The notes under the pieces are model-generated. The model saw only the letters and a list, made by a program, of their open reading frames with translations, had not been told where the DNA came from and did not search any database. A stretch of 39,734 nt of DNA. It comes from Deltaproteobacteria bacterium. Lineage in GTDB: Bacteria > Myxococcota_A > Polyangia > JACPQR01. Each line of letters starts with the position of its first letter. Positions within the stretch are counted from its first letter, which is position 1. The position numbers were made by a program, and so were the translations under genes. Where the stretch lies: assembly GCA_016190375.1 (NCBI GenBank), contig JACPQR010000154.1, forward strand, positions 1 to 39,734. The letters are read 5' to 3'. Shown here piece after piece: positions 1 through 6,443 of the stretch.

Positions 1-1
1 C

Positions 2-238
2 TCGGATTCGGACACGGACTCGGATTCGGACACGGACTCGGACACGGATTCGGATTCGGACGCGGACTCGGATACCGACACCGACGCGGGCTCGGGTGCG
101 GACGCTGGCATCGACACCGACGAGCGAGCGGGCTGTGCCTGCCGCACGGCCGGTGCTTCGCCTTCCGGCTCGGGCGCCGGGGCCCTGTTGACGTGCGTCA
201 TCCCGCTGATTGCGATCCGCAGGCGCCGCCGCTCGTAG
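2..238 (+). CDS. C-terminal end of an Asp-rich surface protein with MYXO-CTERM-like tail (5' truncated)
   Basis: Only the last 78 codons are in the window; the frame is open to the left edge. The visible part starts with an acidic tract made almost only of Asp alternating with Ser/Thr/Ala. It then has the tail GCACR, a short Ser/Gly/Pro stretch, a hydrophobic segment (GALLTCVIPLIAI) and a final run of five arginines. Cys-rich motif, membrane helix and Arg cluster in that order are the hallmark of MYXO-CTERM sorting signals, which anchor or sort proteins at the myxobacterial surface and are thought to be cut by a dedicated intramembrane protease. The catalytic or binding part lies outside the window, so the function cannot be named. 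The stop (236-238) is followed by a twin-hairpin repeat shared with the convergent gene. Confidence 0.7.
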   Translation, partial: SDSDTDSDSDTDSDTDSDSDADSDTDTDAGSGADAGIDTDERAGCACRTAGASPSGSGAGALLTCVIPLIAIRRRRRS

Positions 239-271
239 TTCGCTGCAGTCGCCGCCTGGAAGGGCTTGGGT

Positions 272-357
272 GGTCCTGCGGCCGCTTCGGGCGGCCGCCG
301 GACCCGGCATGCCATGGCACGCAGGGCATCGGGCCGCCACAAGGCGGCCCGATGCCC
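272..357. repeat. Twin-hairpin repeat, copy 1 (between convergent genes)
   Basis: Two strong hairpins separated by 19 nt. Hairpin 1 is 272-304: GGTCC/GGACC and GCGGCCGC/GCGGCCGC arms with one T/C mismatch and a 5-nt loop. Hairpin 2 is 324-357: a perfect 15-bp stem (GGGCATCGGGCCGCC) closed by an ACAA loop. The spacer 305-323 contains GGCATGCCATGGCACGCA and is almost unchanged in copy 2 at 11259-11344. There is no U-tract. The position, 34 nt after one stop and 24 nt before the opposing stop, suggests a bidirectional terminator or 3'-end stabiliser (inference). Confidence 0.8.
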
Positions 358-380
358 CCCGAGCCCGGTCCGAGCGGCAC

Positions 381-893
381 CTAGATCGTGACTACGCCCG
401 TCCGGATCAGAGTCGCGAGTCGGGCGCGCTGCTCGGGGCGCAGGACGGCGTGGATGCGCTCCAGCGCCCGCGAGACCGCGGCGCCCAGCCGCTCGGCGCT
501 CGCGACCCGCTGGCTGGCCGCCTGACCGACCCTGGCCGCGTCGAAGGCGTCGCCGGACAGTGCGTCTGCCAGCGCCGCGGCCGTCCGCCGGTCATCGACC
601 GAGGCCTGGGCGCGCTCCGTCTTCAGCTCGTCCAGGATCTTCGCGACCTCGGCGACCTGGTTTTCGTCGAGATCGAGCTTGTACGCGAGGAACCTGAGAG
701 GCCGGCGCACCCCGAACGGACCTCCGCCGAACGGACCTCCGCCGAACGGCTCGAAGCCGTGCGCGTGCCACGGGTGTGGCGCATCGGCTGCCGGGCCACA
801 GTGATCCGCGGGCCCGCAGCCCGCCGAGACTTCGCAGCCACCGCCCATCGCATGGCGAGCCCTCTTCCACCACCACATCGCTGCTGGATGCAT
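381..893 (-). CDS. Spy/CpxP-like periplasmic heavy-metal sensor family protein
   Basis: 170 residues. The start at 893 is set by AGGAGG seven nt upstream; the frame stays open further 5' without such a site. The N-terminus (MHPAAMWWWKRARHAM) is followed by a Gly/Cys/His-rich segment and a short FGGGPFGGGPFG repeat, encoded by a 15-bp tandem duplication. The C-terminal half (about residues 60-170) is predicted to be alpha-helical and holds a helical repeat ending in LRPEQRARLATLI, close to the LTPEQ-type motif of Spy/CpxP/CnrX chaperone-sensors. These proteins bind metals or unfolded proteins in the envelope. No clear signal peptide is visible, so the location is uncertain; the Trp-rich N-terminus may be a membrane anchor. 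The gene lies downstream of amt in the same direction, 157 nt away. Confidence 0.65.
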   Translation of the reverse strand: MHPAAMWWWKRARHAMGGGCEVSAGCGPADHCGPAADAPHPWHAHGFEPFGGGPFGGGPFGVRRPLRFLAYKLDLDENQVAEVAKILDELKTERAQASVDDRRTAAALADALSGDAFDAARVGQAASQRVASAERLGAAVSRALERIHAVLRPEQRARLATLIRTGVVTI

Positions 894-941
894 GTGAGAC
901 CTCCTCTCGGCGGGGCGCGATCGCTCCCGGCCGGGGTTCGA

Positions 942-965
942 CACGTGGGCACCTCGCCTCACGTG
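942..965 (-). terminator. Candidate hairpin between amt and the Spy-like gene
   Basis: CACGTG-GGC and GCC-T-CACGTG form a 9-bp stem with a one-base bulge and a 5-nt loop. It lies 86 nt past the amt stop and 49 nt before the next start. No U-tract follows, so it could equally be a 5' leader structure or protein site for the downstream gene. Confidence 0.35.
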
Positions 966-1050
966 CTGCCGCTGAGCGCGGCAAGGCACAAGATGATGCC
1001 GCCGCAGGGTTCCGTCAAGCCGGCACCTGCGCTCGGCGATTCGAAGGCGA

Positions 1051-2274
1051 TCAGGGGTTGTAGGCCTCCTCGCCGTGCTGGGTCGTGTCCAGGCCCTCGC
1101 GCTCGTCGGCCTCGTCCACGCGGAGGCCCACGGTCGCCTTCACGACGACGACGATCGCCGCCGTTGCCACGGCCGCGTAGAGGCCGCAGGCCACGACGCC
1201 GATCCCCTGTGTCCCGAGCTGCGCGGCATTGCCCCGCAACAGGCCGTCCTGTCCGGCGGCGTTCCAGGCCTTCGACGCGAAGACGCCCGTGAGGAGCGCC
1301 CCGAGGAGCCCGCCGACGCCATGGATGCCGAACGCATCGAGCGAGTCGTCATAGCCGAGGCGGCCTTTCGCCATCACCGCCAGCCAGCAGACGAGCCCGG
1401 CGGCCGCGCCGATCGCGAGCGCCGGCCCCGGGCCCACGAAGCCGGCGGCCGGCGTGATCCCGACGAGGCCTGCCACGAGGCCCGACACGGTGCCGAGCGT
1501 CGAGGGCTTTCCGTGCTTCCACCACTCCGCTGCGCTCCAGGAGAGGGCACCTCCGGAGGCGGCGATCCACGTCGTGGTCAGCGCCAGCCCGGCCGTCTCG
1601 TTCGCGCCCAGCGCGCTGCCCGCGTTGAAGCCGATCCAGCCGAACAGGAGCAGGCCCGCTCCGAGCACCGTCATCGGGACGTCGTGCGGGATGAGCTTGT
1701 CCCGACCGAACCCGATCCGGGGACCGATCGCGCGCGCGAGGACCAGGGCGGAGACGCCCGAGATGAGGTGCACGACGGTGCCGCCTGCGAAGTCCAGCGC
1801 GCCGGCCCGGTACAGCCAGCCACCCTCCGCCCAGACCCAGTGTGCCACCGGGTCGTAGACGAGCGTGGCCCAGAGCAGCGTGAACAGGACGTACCCCGAG
1901 AACTTGATCCGCTCGGCGAACGCCCCGGCGATCAGCGCCGGCGTGATCACGGCGAACATCCCCTGGTAGGCGACGAAGACGAGGTGCGGGATCGTCCCTC
2001 GGGCGCCATTCACGCCGTTCAACAGAGCCATCTCGAGGCCGCCGACGATCCCCGAGTGGTCTCGTCCGAACGCGAGCGAGTATCCGACGGCGACCCACTG
2101 GATCGAGACGAGCCCCATCGCGAAGAACGAGTGCATCAGAGTTCCGAGCACGTTCTTGCGCCTCACCATGCCGCCGTAGAAGAGCGCGAGCCCCGGCGTC
2201 ATCAAGAGGACGAGCGCCGTCGCGACGAGCATCCAGGCAGTGTCGCCGTGGTCGATACCCGAGGTCGGTTCCAT
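1051..2274 (-). CDS. amt: Ammonium transporter Amt
   Basis: A 407-residue inner-membrane ammonium channel of the Amt/MEP/Rh family, close to the usual length. About eleven hydrophobic segments run from residue 12 to 375. The twin pore histidines fall at H169 (GGTVVHLISG) and H318 (DAFGIHGVGG), the standard pair that conducts ammonium. FNAGSALGANETAG and the signature near residue 165 (DFAGGTVVH) are also present. The C-terminal cytosolic tail, which in this family is the docking site for the PII protein GlnK, is short and acidic. No glnK/glnB gene is adjacent, unlike the common glnK-amtB pair. There is no Shine-Dalgarno; a -10-like GACAAT at 2289-2284 sits 9 nt before the ATG, so the mRNA may be leaderless. 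Confidence 0.97.
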   Translation of the reverse strand: MEPTSGIDHGDTAWMLVATALVLLMTPGLALFYGGMVRRKNVLGTLMHSFFAMGLVSIQWVAVGYSLAFGRDHSGIVGGLEMALLNGVNGARGTIPHLVFVAYQGMFAVITPALIAGAFAERIKFSGYVLFTLLWATLVYDPVAHWVWAEGGWLYRAGALDFAGGTVVHLISGVSALVLARAIGPRIGFGRDKLIPHDVPMTVLGAGLLLFGWIGFNAGSALGANETAGLALTTTWIAASGGALSWSAAEWWKHGKPSTLGTVSGLVAGLVGITPAAGFVGPGPALAIGAAAGLVCWLAVMAKGRLGYDDSLDAFGIHGVGGLLGALLTGVFASKAWNAAGQDGLLRGNAAQLGTQGIGVVACGLYAAVATAAIVVVVKATVGLRVDEADEREGLDTTQHGEEAYNP

Positions 2275-2379
2275 GGACCCTAGATTGTCCGCGCCCCTCG
2301 GACCGCGTCGAGGCTCATCAGGGGGACGAACGAGGAAGTTACTGGCGTGTTACCGGCCGGAAACCAAGGGACGCGCCGC

Positions 2380-3210
2380 TCAGGGAGCGAGCGTGCTGCC
2401 GATCAGGGCTCCCGCCGCGAAGTACATCCCGCCGGCCGAGCCCGGCAGGATGTCGAACGTGAACGGGTGCTCGTACGCGACCAGCTCGACGCCGACCACT
2501 CGATTCCCGTCTAGGAGGTCGCCGGCCCGCAGGTCGCCGAACGTCCTGCCATCCGCGGTCGGATGAGCGGGGCTGATCGCGAGCGTGCGCCCGGCGCCGA
2601 GCGTCACTCGAACGACGTGATGGCCGACGGCCGAGGCGCGCGAGATCCGGACGATCGGGACTGGCACGATGGCCTCGCCGTCGACGCTGTAGACTAGATC
2701 GCCTACGGCCAGCGACGCGATCGGGCGATCGCCCTCGGGGGTTGCGATCGGTGTGTCGGGTGACGCGCAGCGACAGGGCTGGTCGCAGAACCCGTCGTCG
2801 CCGCAGCCGCAGCAACCGTTGCCGAGCTGTCCAGTCGGCTCCTCGCAGGCGTCGCACTCGTCCATCCGGCACTGACCGGGGACGCAAGGCGCGTCGTCGC
2901 AGTCCCCGTCGCCATCGCCATCGCCATCGCCGTCGCTGTCGCCGTCGCCGTCGGCGTCCGAGTCCGAGTCCGAGTCGGCGTCCGAATCCGAGTCCGAGTC
3001 GGCGTCCGAATCCGAGTCCGAGTCGGCGTCCGAGTCGGCATCCGAATCCGAGTCCGAATCCGTATCCGAATCCGTGTCCGAATCCGTGTCCGAGTCCGAG
3101 TCGGTGTCCGAGTCCGAGTCGGCGTCGCCGTCGGTGTCGTCGTCGGCGGTGTCGCCGTCGCCGCATGCAGTCTGAACGAGCGCGAGGAGCAAGACCAGAC
3201 GTGTGATCAT
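2380..3210 (-). CDS. Putative lipoprotein with Asp-rich tether and C-terminal Hint (hedgehog/intein-like) domain
   Basis: 276 residues. A hydrophobic signal (residues 2-15) ends in VQTAC; Cys16 is the likely lipidated residue, though Gln at -3 is not canonical. Residues 19-103 are a tether of Asp alternating with Ser/Thr/Ala/Gly. A Cys-rich region (about 104-148) follows. From C148 the sequence reads as a Hint module: nucleophile-like Cys, then SPDTPIATPEG, then SLAVGDLVYSVDG. Next come the block-B-like SPAHPTADG (H216), LRAGDLL, and the closing strand GMYFAAGALIGSTL. Hint domains cleave or rearrange the peptide bond before the first Cys. The HN dipeptide of inteins is absent at the end, so hedgehog-type or inactive chemistry is possible. 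No downstream toxin or extein is fused. Partner unknown. Confidence 0.75.
   Translation of the reverse strand: MITRLVLLLALVQTACGDGDTADDDTDGDADSDSDTDSDSDTDSDTDSDTDSDSDSDADSDADSDSDSDADSDSDSDADSDSDSDADGDGDSDGDGDGDGDGDCDDAPCVPGQCRMDECDACEEPTGQLGNGCCGCGDDGFCDQPCRCASPDTPIATPEGDRPIASLAVGDLVYSVDGEAIVPVPIVRISRASAVGHHVVRVTLGAGRTLAISPAHPTADGRTFGDLRAGDLLDGNRVVGVELVAYEHPFTFDILPGSAGGMYFAAGALIGSTLAP
2902..3156 (-). repeat. Hexanucleotide-type tract encoding the Asp-rich tether
   Basis: About 255 nt of degenerate GAC/GAT-plus-TCG/GCG/ACG codon pairs, rewritten many times as GACTCG, GATTCG, GACGCC and similar units. Related tracts occur at 1-90, about 4590-4740 and about 28545-28650. Such DNA is prone to slippage and length change between strains. 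Confidence 0.8.
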
Positions 3211-3240
3211 GCCCGCGAGGATATCACCTCGCGGCAGGGG

Positions 3241-3762
3241 CTAGCGCCGGGGCTGCGTCGCGGGGCGCTCTTCGGCAGGGGCCATGGCGGGGCGGGGCTC
3301 GATCCAGACAGTTCGGGCTGGATCGAACGGCGGTACGGCGACCGAGCCCGCCAGCGCTGGAGTCTGGCTCGTCACGGTCACCTTGTGGCGCACGCCGCGG
3401 GGGATCATCATGTAGTCGCCGGGCCGCATGTGCATCGTGCGGTCGCCGATCACCATGTCGACCTCCCCCTCGATCATGTAAAGGCGGTGGCTTCCGTCCG
3501 GATGGAAGTGCATCGGAACGGTGCCGTAGACCTGGATCAGCTCCGAGGAGAGCTGCGGCGTGTGCTCCGTTTCCCAGATCTTGTACACGCCGGGTGCGTC
3601 CACCATCGGCGCCTTCTTCATGAGATCCGCCCGTGAGGTCATCAAGGCCGGGGCCGTGACCTCGCCGGGGTGCACGGCCCCGCGCCGCTGCGCCGAGACC
3701 ACCAGGGCCGCTGCCATCACCGCCAGAACGGAAACCAGGATCACGATCCGTCTCGCACCCAT
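3241..3762 (-). CDS. Exported cupin-domain protein
   Basis: 173 residues. The start at 3762 is chosen because AAGGAGG lies just upstream (spacing 5); the frame extends 11 codons further without a better site. The N-terminus MGARRIVILVSVLAVMAAALVVSA is a signal peptide or membrane anchor. The single cupin fold is at about residues 80-145. Motif 1 is MHFHPDGSHRLYMIEGEVDMVIG, supplying two His and a Glu as metal ligands. Motif 2 is RPGDYMMIPRGVRHKV with the third His. The substrate is unknown: small exported cupins include sugar isomerases, dioxygenases and binding proteins. The tail is Pro/Ala/Arg-rich. The gene stands alone between two lipoprotein genes in the same direction. Confidence 0.8.
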   Translation of the reverse strand: MGARRIVILVSVLAVMAAALVVSAQRRGAVHPGEVTAPALMTSRADLMKKAPMVDAPGVYKIWETEHTPQLSSELIQVYGTVPMHFHPDGSHRLYMIEGEVDMVIGDRTMHMRPGDYMMIPRGVRHKVTVTSQTPALAGSVAVPPFDPARTVWIEPRPAMAPAEERPATQPRR

Positions 3763-3869
3763 ATACGCCTCCTTGTGGATGGGGACGTAGGCCATCTAGG
3801 CATCGGCCTTCAGGGCGTCAAGGTGAGGGAAGGGACCCTCGTCGCGGGAAGCGAGTGACTGGTAACAGG

Positions 3870-4823
3870 TCAACCGCCGCCCCACTCGATGCACTCCGAG
3901 TCCTCGTGCAGGGCTCCGACCGCGACCTCGATCGTGACGCTGTCGATGTGCATGCGGCGCCCGTCCTCGACCTCCTCGCAGACCTGGCCGGCGCCGATCT
4001 CGCGCGCCCAGAGGTCGTCGAAGCGGATCCGGAAGGTCGAGCCGACGGGCGTGTCCTCGTCGAAGGCCTCGATGGTGGCGCTGCCCGCGTACGCGAGGTA
4101 CTCGCCGTCGTAGCTGCCGCCCTCGTCGAAGGCAACCCCCGAGAGAGTCTCGACGAAGAAGGGCGCCGCCAGACCGGCGTACTCGTTCATGTCGACCGTC
4201 TCGCCCTCCGATGGTCCGCCATCGCGGAAGATCACCAACCTGAGCGCGATGTCGTCCTCTTCCGTGTCCTCGACGAAGATGAAGAGGGAGTCGTCCTCGT
4301 CGGCCCAGCAGGCCATGTCCCAGTTGATCTGGATCGCCGAGTACTCGAGGATCTCGCCCGAGGTCCTTGGCGCGACGACCTCGCGGCAGCCACCGAGGTC
4401 GTTGGGCTCGCAGTAGGCCATGTTCCACTGGTCGACCTGGCCACAGGTGGTGTCGAAGGCGCCGCAGTCGGTCGTGACCAGCCTTCCGCCGTCGCAGAAG
4501 GCGGCGACGCCGTCGGGTTGGCAGCAGCCTCGCTCCTGCGCCTCGGCGTCGCCGATCTGGCCGCAGTCGGTGACGCTGGCCACCGGGCAGGCGTCGCCGT
4601 CGGCGTCCGCGTCGGTGTCCGAGTCGCCGTCCGAGTCCGTGTCACCGTCCGAATCGGCGTCCGTGTCCGCGTCCGAATCGGAATCCGCGTCCGCGTCCGA
4701 ATCGACGTCCGTGTCCGCGTCGGCATCTCCGTCGGTCGTGTCGTCGTCGTCGTCGCCGCTGCCGCGTCCGGAAGAGCACCCGAGGACGGCGAGGACCAGG
4801 AGCAGATAGATCGATGGTCTCAT
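3870..4823 (-). CDS. Asp-rich-tether lipoprotein, unknown C-terminal domain
   Basis: 317 residues. The signal peptide ends with a canonical lipobox, LAVLGC, lipidated at Cys16. Residues about 24-77 are an acidic Asp tether (DADADTDVDSDADADSDSD-type). A Cys-rich knot with CPV, DCGQ, GCCQPDG, FCDGG, DCGAFDTTCG, YC and GGC follows. The last 170 residues are probably a beta-sandwich: alternating hydrophobic strands such as DSLFIFVEDTEEDDIALRLVIF and SVTIEVAVGAL, with repeated acidic loops. No catalytic motif is recognised. The build is the same as in the proteins at 2380 and 28463: lipidated Cys, acidic spacer, then a variable disulfide-rich domain. It probably sits on the outer membrane. Confidence 0.75.
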   Translation of the reverse strand: MRPSIYLLLVLAVLGCSSGRGSGDDDDDTTDGDADADTDVDSDADADSDSDADTDADSDGDTDSDGDSDTDADADGDACPVASVTDCGQIGDAEAQERGCCQPDGVAAFCDGGRLVTTDCGAFDTTCGQVDQWNMAYCEPNDLGGCREVVAPRTSGEILEYSAIQINWDMACWADEDDSLFIFVEDTEEDDIALRLVIFRDGGPSEGETVDMNEYAGLAAPFFVETLSGVAFDEGGSYDGEYLAYAGSATIEAFDEDTPVGSTFRIRFDDLWAREIGAGQVCEEVEDGRRMHIDSVTIEVAVGALHEDSECIEWGGG

Positions 4824-4847
4824 GATTCATCACCTCGCAAGCAATCG

Positions 4848-6323
4848 TCAGCGAACGCGGATGGCGTTCGAGTAGACCCACGGAAACTCGCGGACATAGG
4901 GGGCGTCGGCGCCGTTGAAATAGGGGCGGTAGTGCTCGGGCGTGATCCAGACTACCGCGCGGTACACGCCCGACGCTGCGGGGACATGCACCACCTGGCC
5001 GCCGGCTGCGGTAGCCACCTCCTCCCGCACGCCCTCACCCACGCGGAGAATCGAGGCCCGAACGATCGGGGCGGGGAGCGACGGGTCGAGCGCGTGGACG
5101 GAAGGTACGTCGAGCGTCAGCGCGGGCTCGCAGGCGAGGTCGACCTCGCCTCCCATCTCGGTCCGGTCGCCGCAGCCGTCCTCGGCCCGGAAGTCGAACC
5201 CCGCGGGCGTGCCGAAGGCGTCGAACGCGACGTAGAGCCGCGCCGCCGCGATGGCCTCGAGCGCTGCATCCGCGGTCAACTCGTCCACGAGGAGGTAGTT
5301 GGAGAGCCAGCGGAGCAGCCGCCGGTACGAATCTCCCCGCTCGCCGTCCGCGAGCAGGCCCGGGGCGGAGTTCTGATGGACGTCGTTGCCGCCGAGGCCC
5401 GTGATGGGCACGCCCCGGCCGAGGAGCGTGTCGAAAAGATCGATGTCCGGGCCGTTCTCGGCGAAGAAGGCCGTGAACGCGAGATCGGGCTCGGGGTGGT
5501 CCTGGTCGAGCGCGTAGATGAGGACGTTGGCGATCGCGTCGTCGGCTGGCAGGCCCAGGTACTCCTCGCGGATGTCGCGGTCGAGGTTCGCGTGGAAGTT
5601 GTAGAGCTCGATGCCGGTGGCCCCGATCTCGACGACGCGCTCCGGCGTCCAGTGCTCGGCGTGCGGGACGAGCACCAGCGCCCCGGTTCCGCGCATCGCG
5701 TCCGCCGCGGCGAGGTCGGAGGCGTTCATGAGGTCATGCAGGTCCTGTGTGCCGGTCACGCCCGGATGCTCGCGCTCCACGACGGGCATGATCTCGTTCT
5801 CCTCCCCGGTGAGGAACAGCGGCCGCGTCCCGTCGGGGCAGGCGATCGTCGACCCGATCTGCCTTCCCAGGCCGTCGAGCACGGGCTCGTCGCCCTCGCG
5901 CATGAGGAAGACATCCGGGAAGGACACCTCCGCATGGAAGTCGTCGTGGTCCGTCGCGAACACGATGTCCTGCCGCGTCTCGCAGATGCCCCGGCGCATG
6001 TCGGCGAGGCACTCCTCGTCGATGACACCGTCGACCCAGCCGTCGCCGTCGCACGCGTCGTGCGAGATCGGCGTATGGAAGTGGATCACCGCGCGGGCGA
6101 TGCGCCTCCCGGCGCGCTCTCCGAGCTCGGACGCCGGCGCGAGCGTCTTCGGGAACGGTGGCAGCGAGCTGGAATCGGGCTCGCCGCCCGGGGAATCGAG
6201 CGCCGCGTCCGGCTCAGCGCCGGAATCGGGCGGCGCGCCACCGGCGTCACGCCCCGGCAGAGCGCCATCGCCCCCGCAAGCCCATGGCCCCGCAGCGAGG
6301 AGGAGGAAGAACACACCTCTCAT
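4848..6323 (-). CDS. Exported PHP-type metal-dependent protein, probable lipoprotein
   Basis: 491 residues from the ATG at 6323 (MRGVFFLLLAAGPWACGG). The signal ends in a weak lipobox (PWAC, Cys16) followed by an Ala/Pro/Asp/Gly-rich linker to about residue 60. The rest reads as a PHP (polymerase and histidinol phosphatase-like) metal site: H81-F-H83 with SHD nearby, then FATDHDDFHAE, GEENEIMPV, VLVPHAEHW, and GLGGNDVHQNS. These supply the His/Asp/Glu ligands for a di- or trinuclear metal centre. Family members hydrolyse phosphoesters, but the true substrate of exported ones is usually unknown. A C-terminal beta-rich module follows from about residue 390. The frame also extends 24 codons upstream; the signal peptide decides the start used here. 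Confidence 0.75.
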   Translation of the reverse strand: MRGVFFLLLAAGPWACGGDGALPGRDAGGAPPDSGAEPDAALDSPGGEPDSSSLPPFPKTLAPASELGERAGRRIARAVIHFHTPISHDACDGDGWVDGVIDEECLADMRRGICETRQDIVFATDHDDFHAEVSFPDVFLMREGDEPVLDGLGRQIGSTIACPDGTRPLFLTGEENEIMPVVEREHPGVTGTQDLHDLMNASDLAAADAMRGTGALVLVPHAEHWTPERVVEIGATGIELYNFHANLDRDIREEYLGLPADDAIANVLIYALDQDHPEPDLAFTAFFAENGPDIDLFDTLLGRGVPITGLGGNDVHQNSAPGLLADGERGDSYRRLLRWLSNYLLVDELTADAALEAIAAARLYVAFDAFGTPAGFDFRAEDGCGDRTEMGGEVDLACEPALTLDVPSVHALDPSLPAPIVRASILRVGEGVREEVATAAGGQVVHVPAASGVYRAVVWITPEHYRPYFNGADAPYVREFPWVYSNAIRVR

Positions 6324-6443
6324 GGGCCGAACGATCGCTCCGATCCGTGCAGTTTGCAATGCGCCCCATCGGGAACCGCTCGGATCCCGGGACACGTTTC
6401 GTCTAGAAACTTCGCCGGGCTGGCACTACCGTCGGCGGCACCC

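Noticed and set aside
930..960. tRNA-like GGTTCGA stretch near 935
   Set aside because: No acceptor stem, anticodon arm or CCA-type end can be folded around it.
2339..2379. Similarity between GTTACTGG/ACCGG after the Hint gene and ACTGGTAAC after the 3870 gene
   Set aside because: Short, partly inverted matches of under 12 bases; could be chance.
3855..6443. Very long plus-strand open frame running into the antiporter gene
   Set aside because: It lies opposite three well-supported minus-strand genes and its translation is low-complexity Val/Asp/Arg text with no domain; the antiporter begins at 6444.
6421..6443. Possible sigma-54 promoter (TGGCAC) before the antiporter gene
   Set aside because: The -24-like half is present but the TTGC -12 half is missing at the right spacing.
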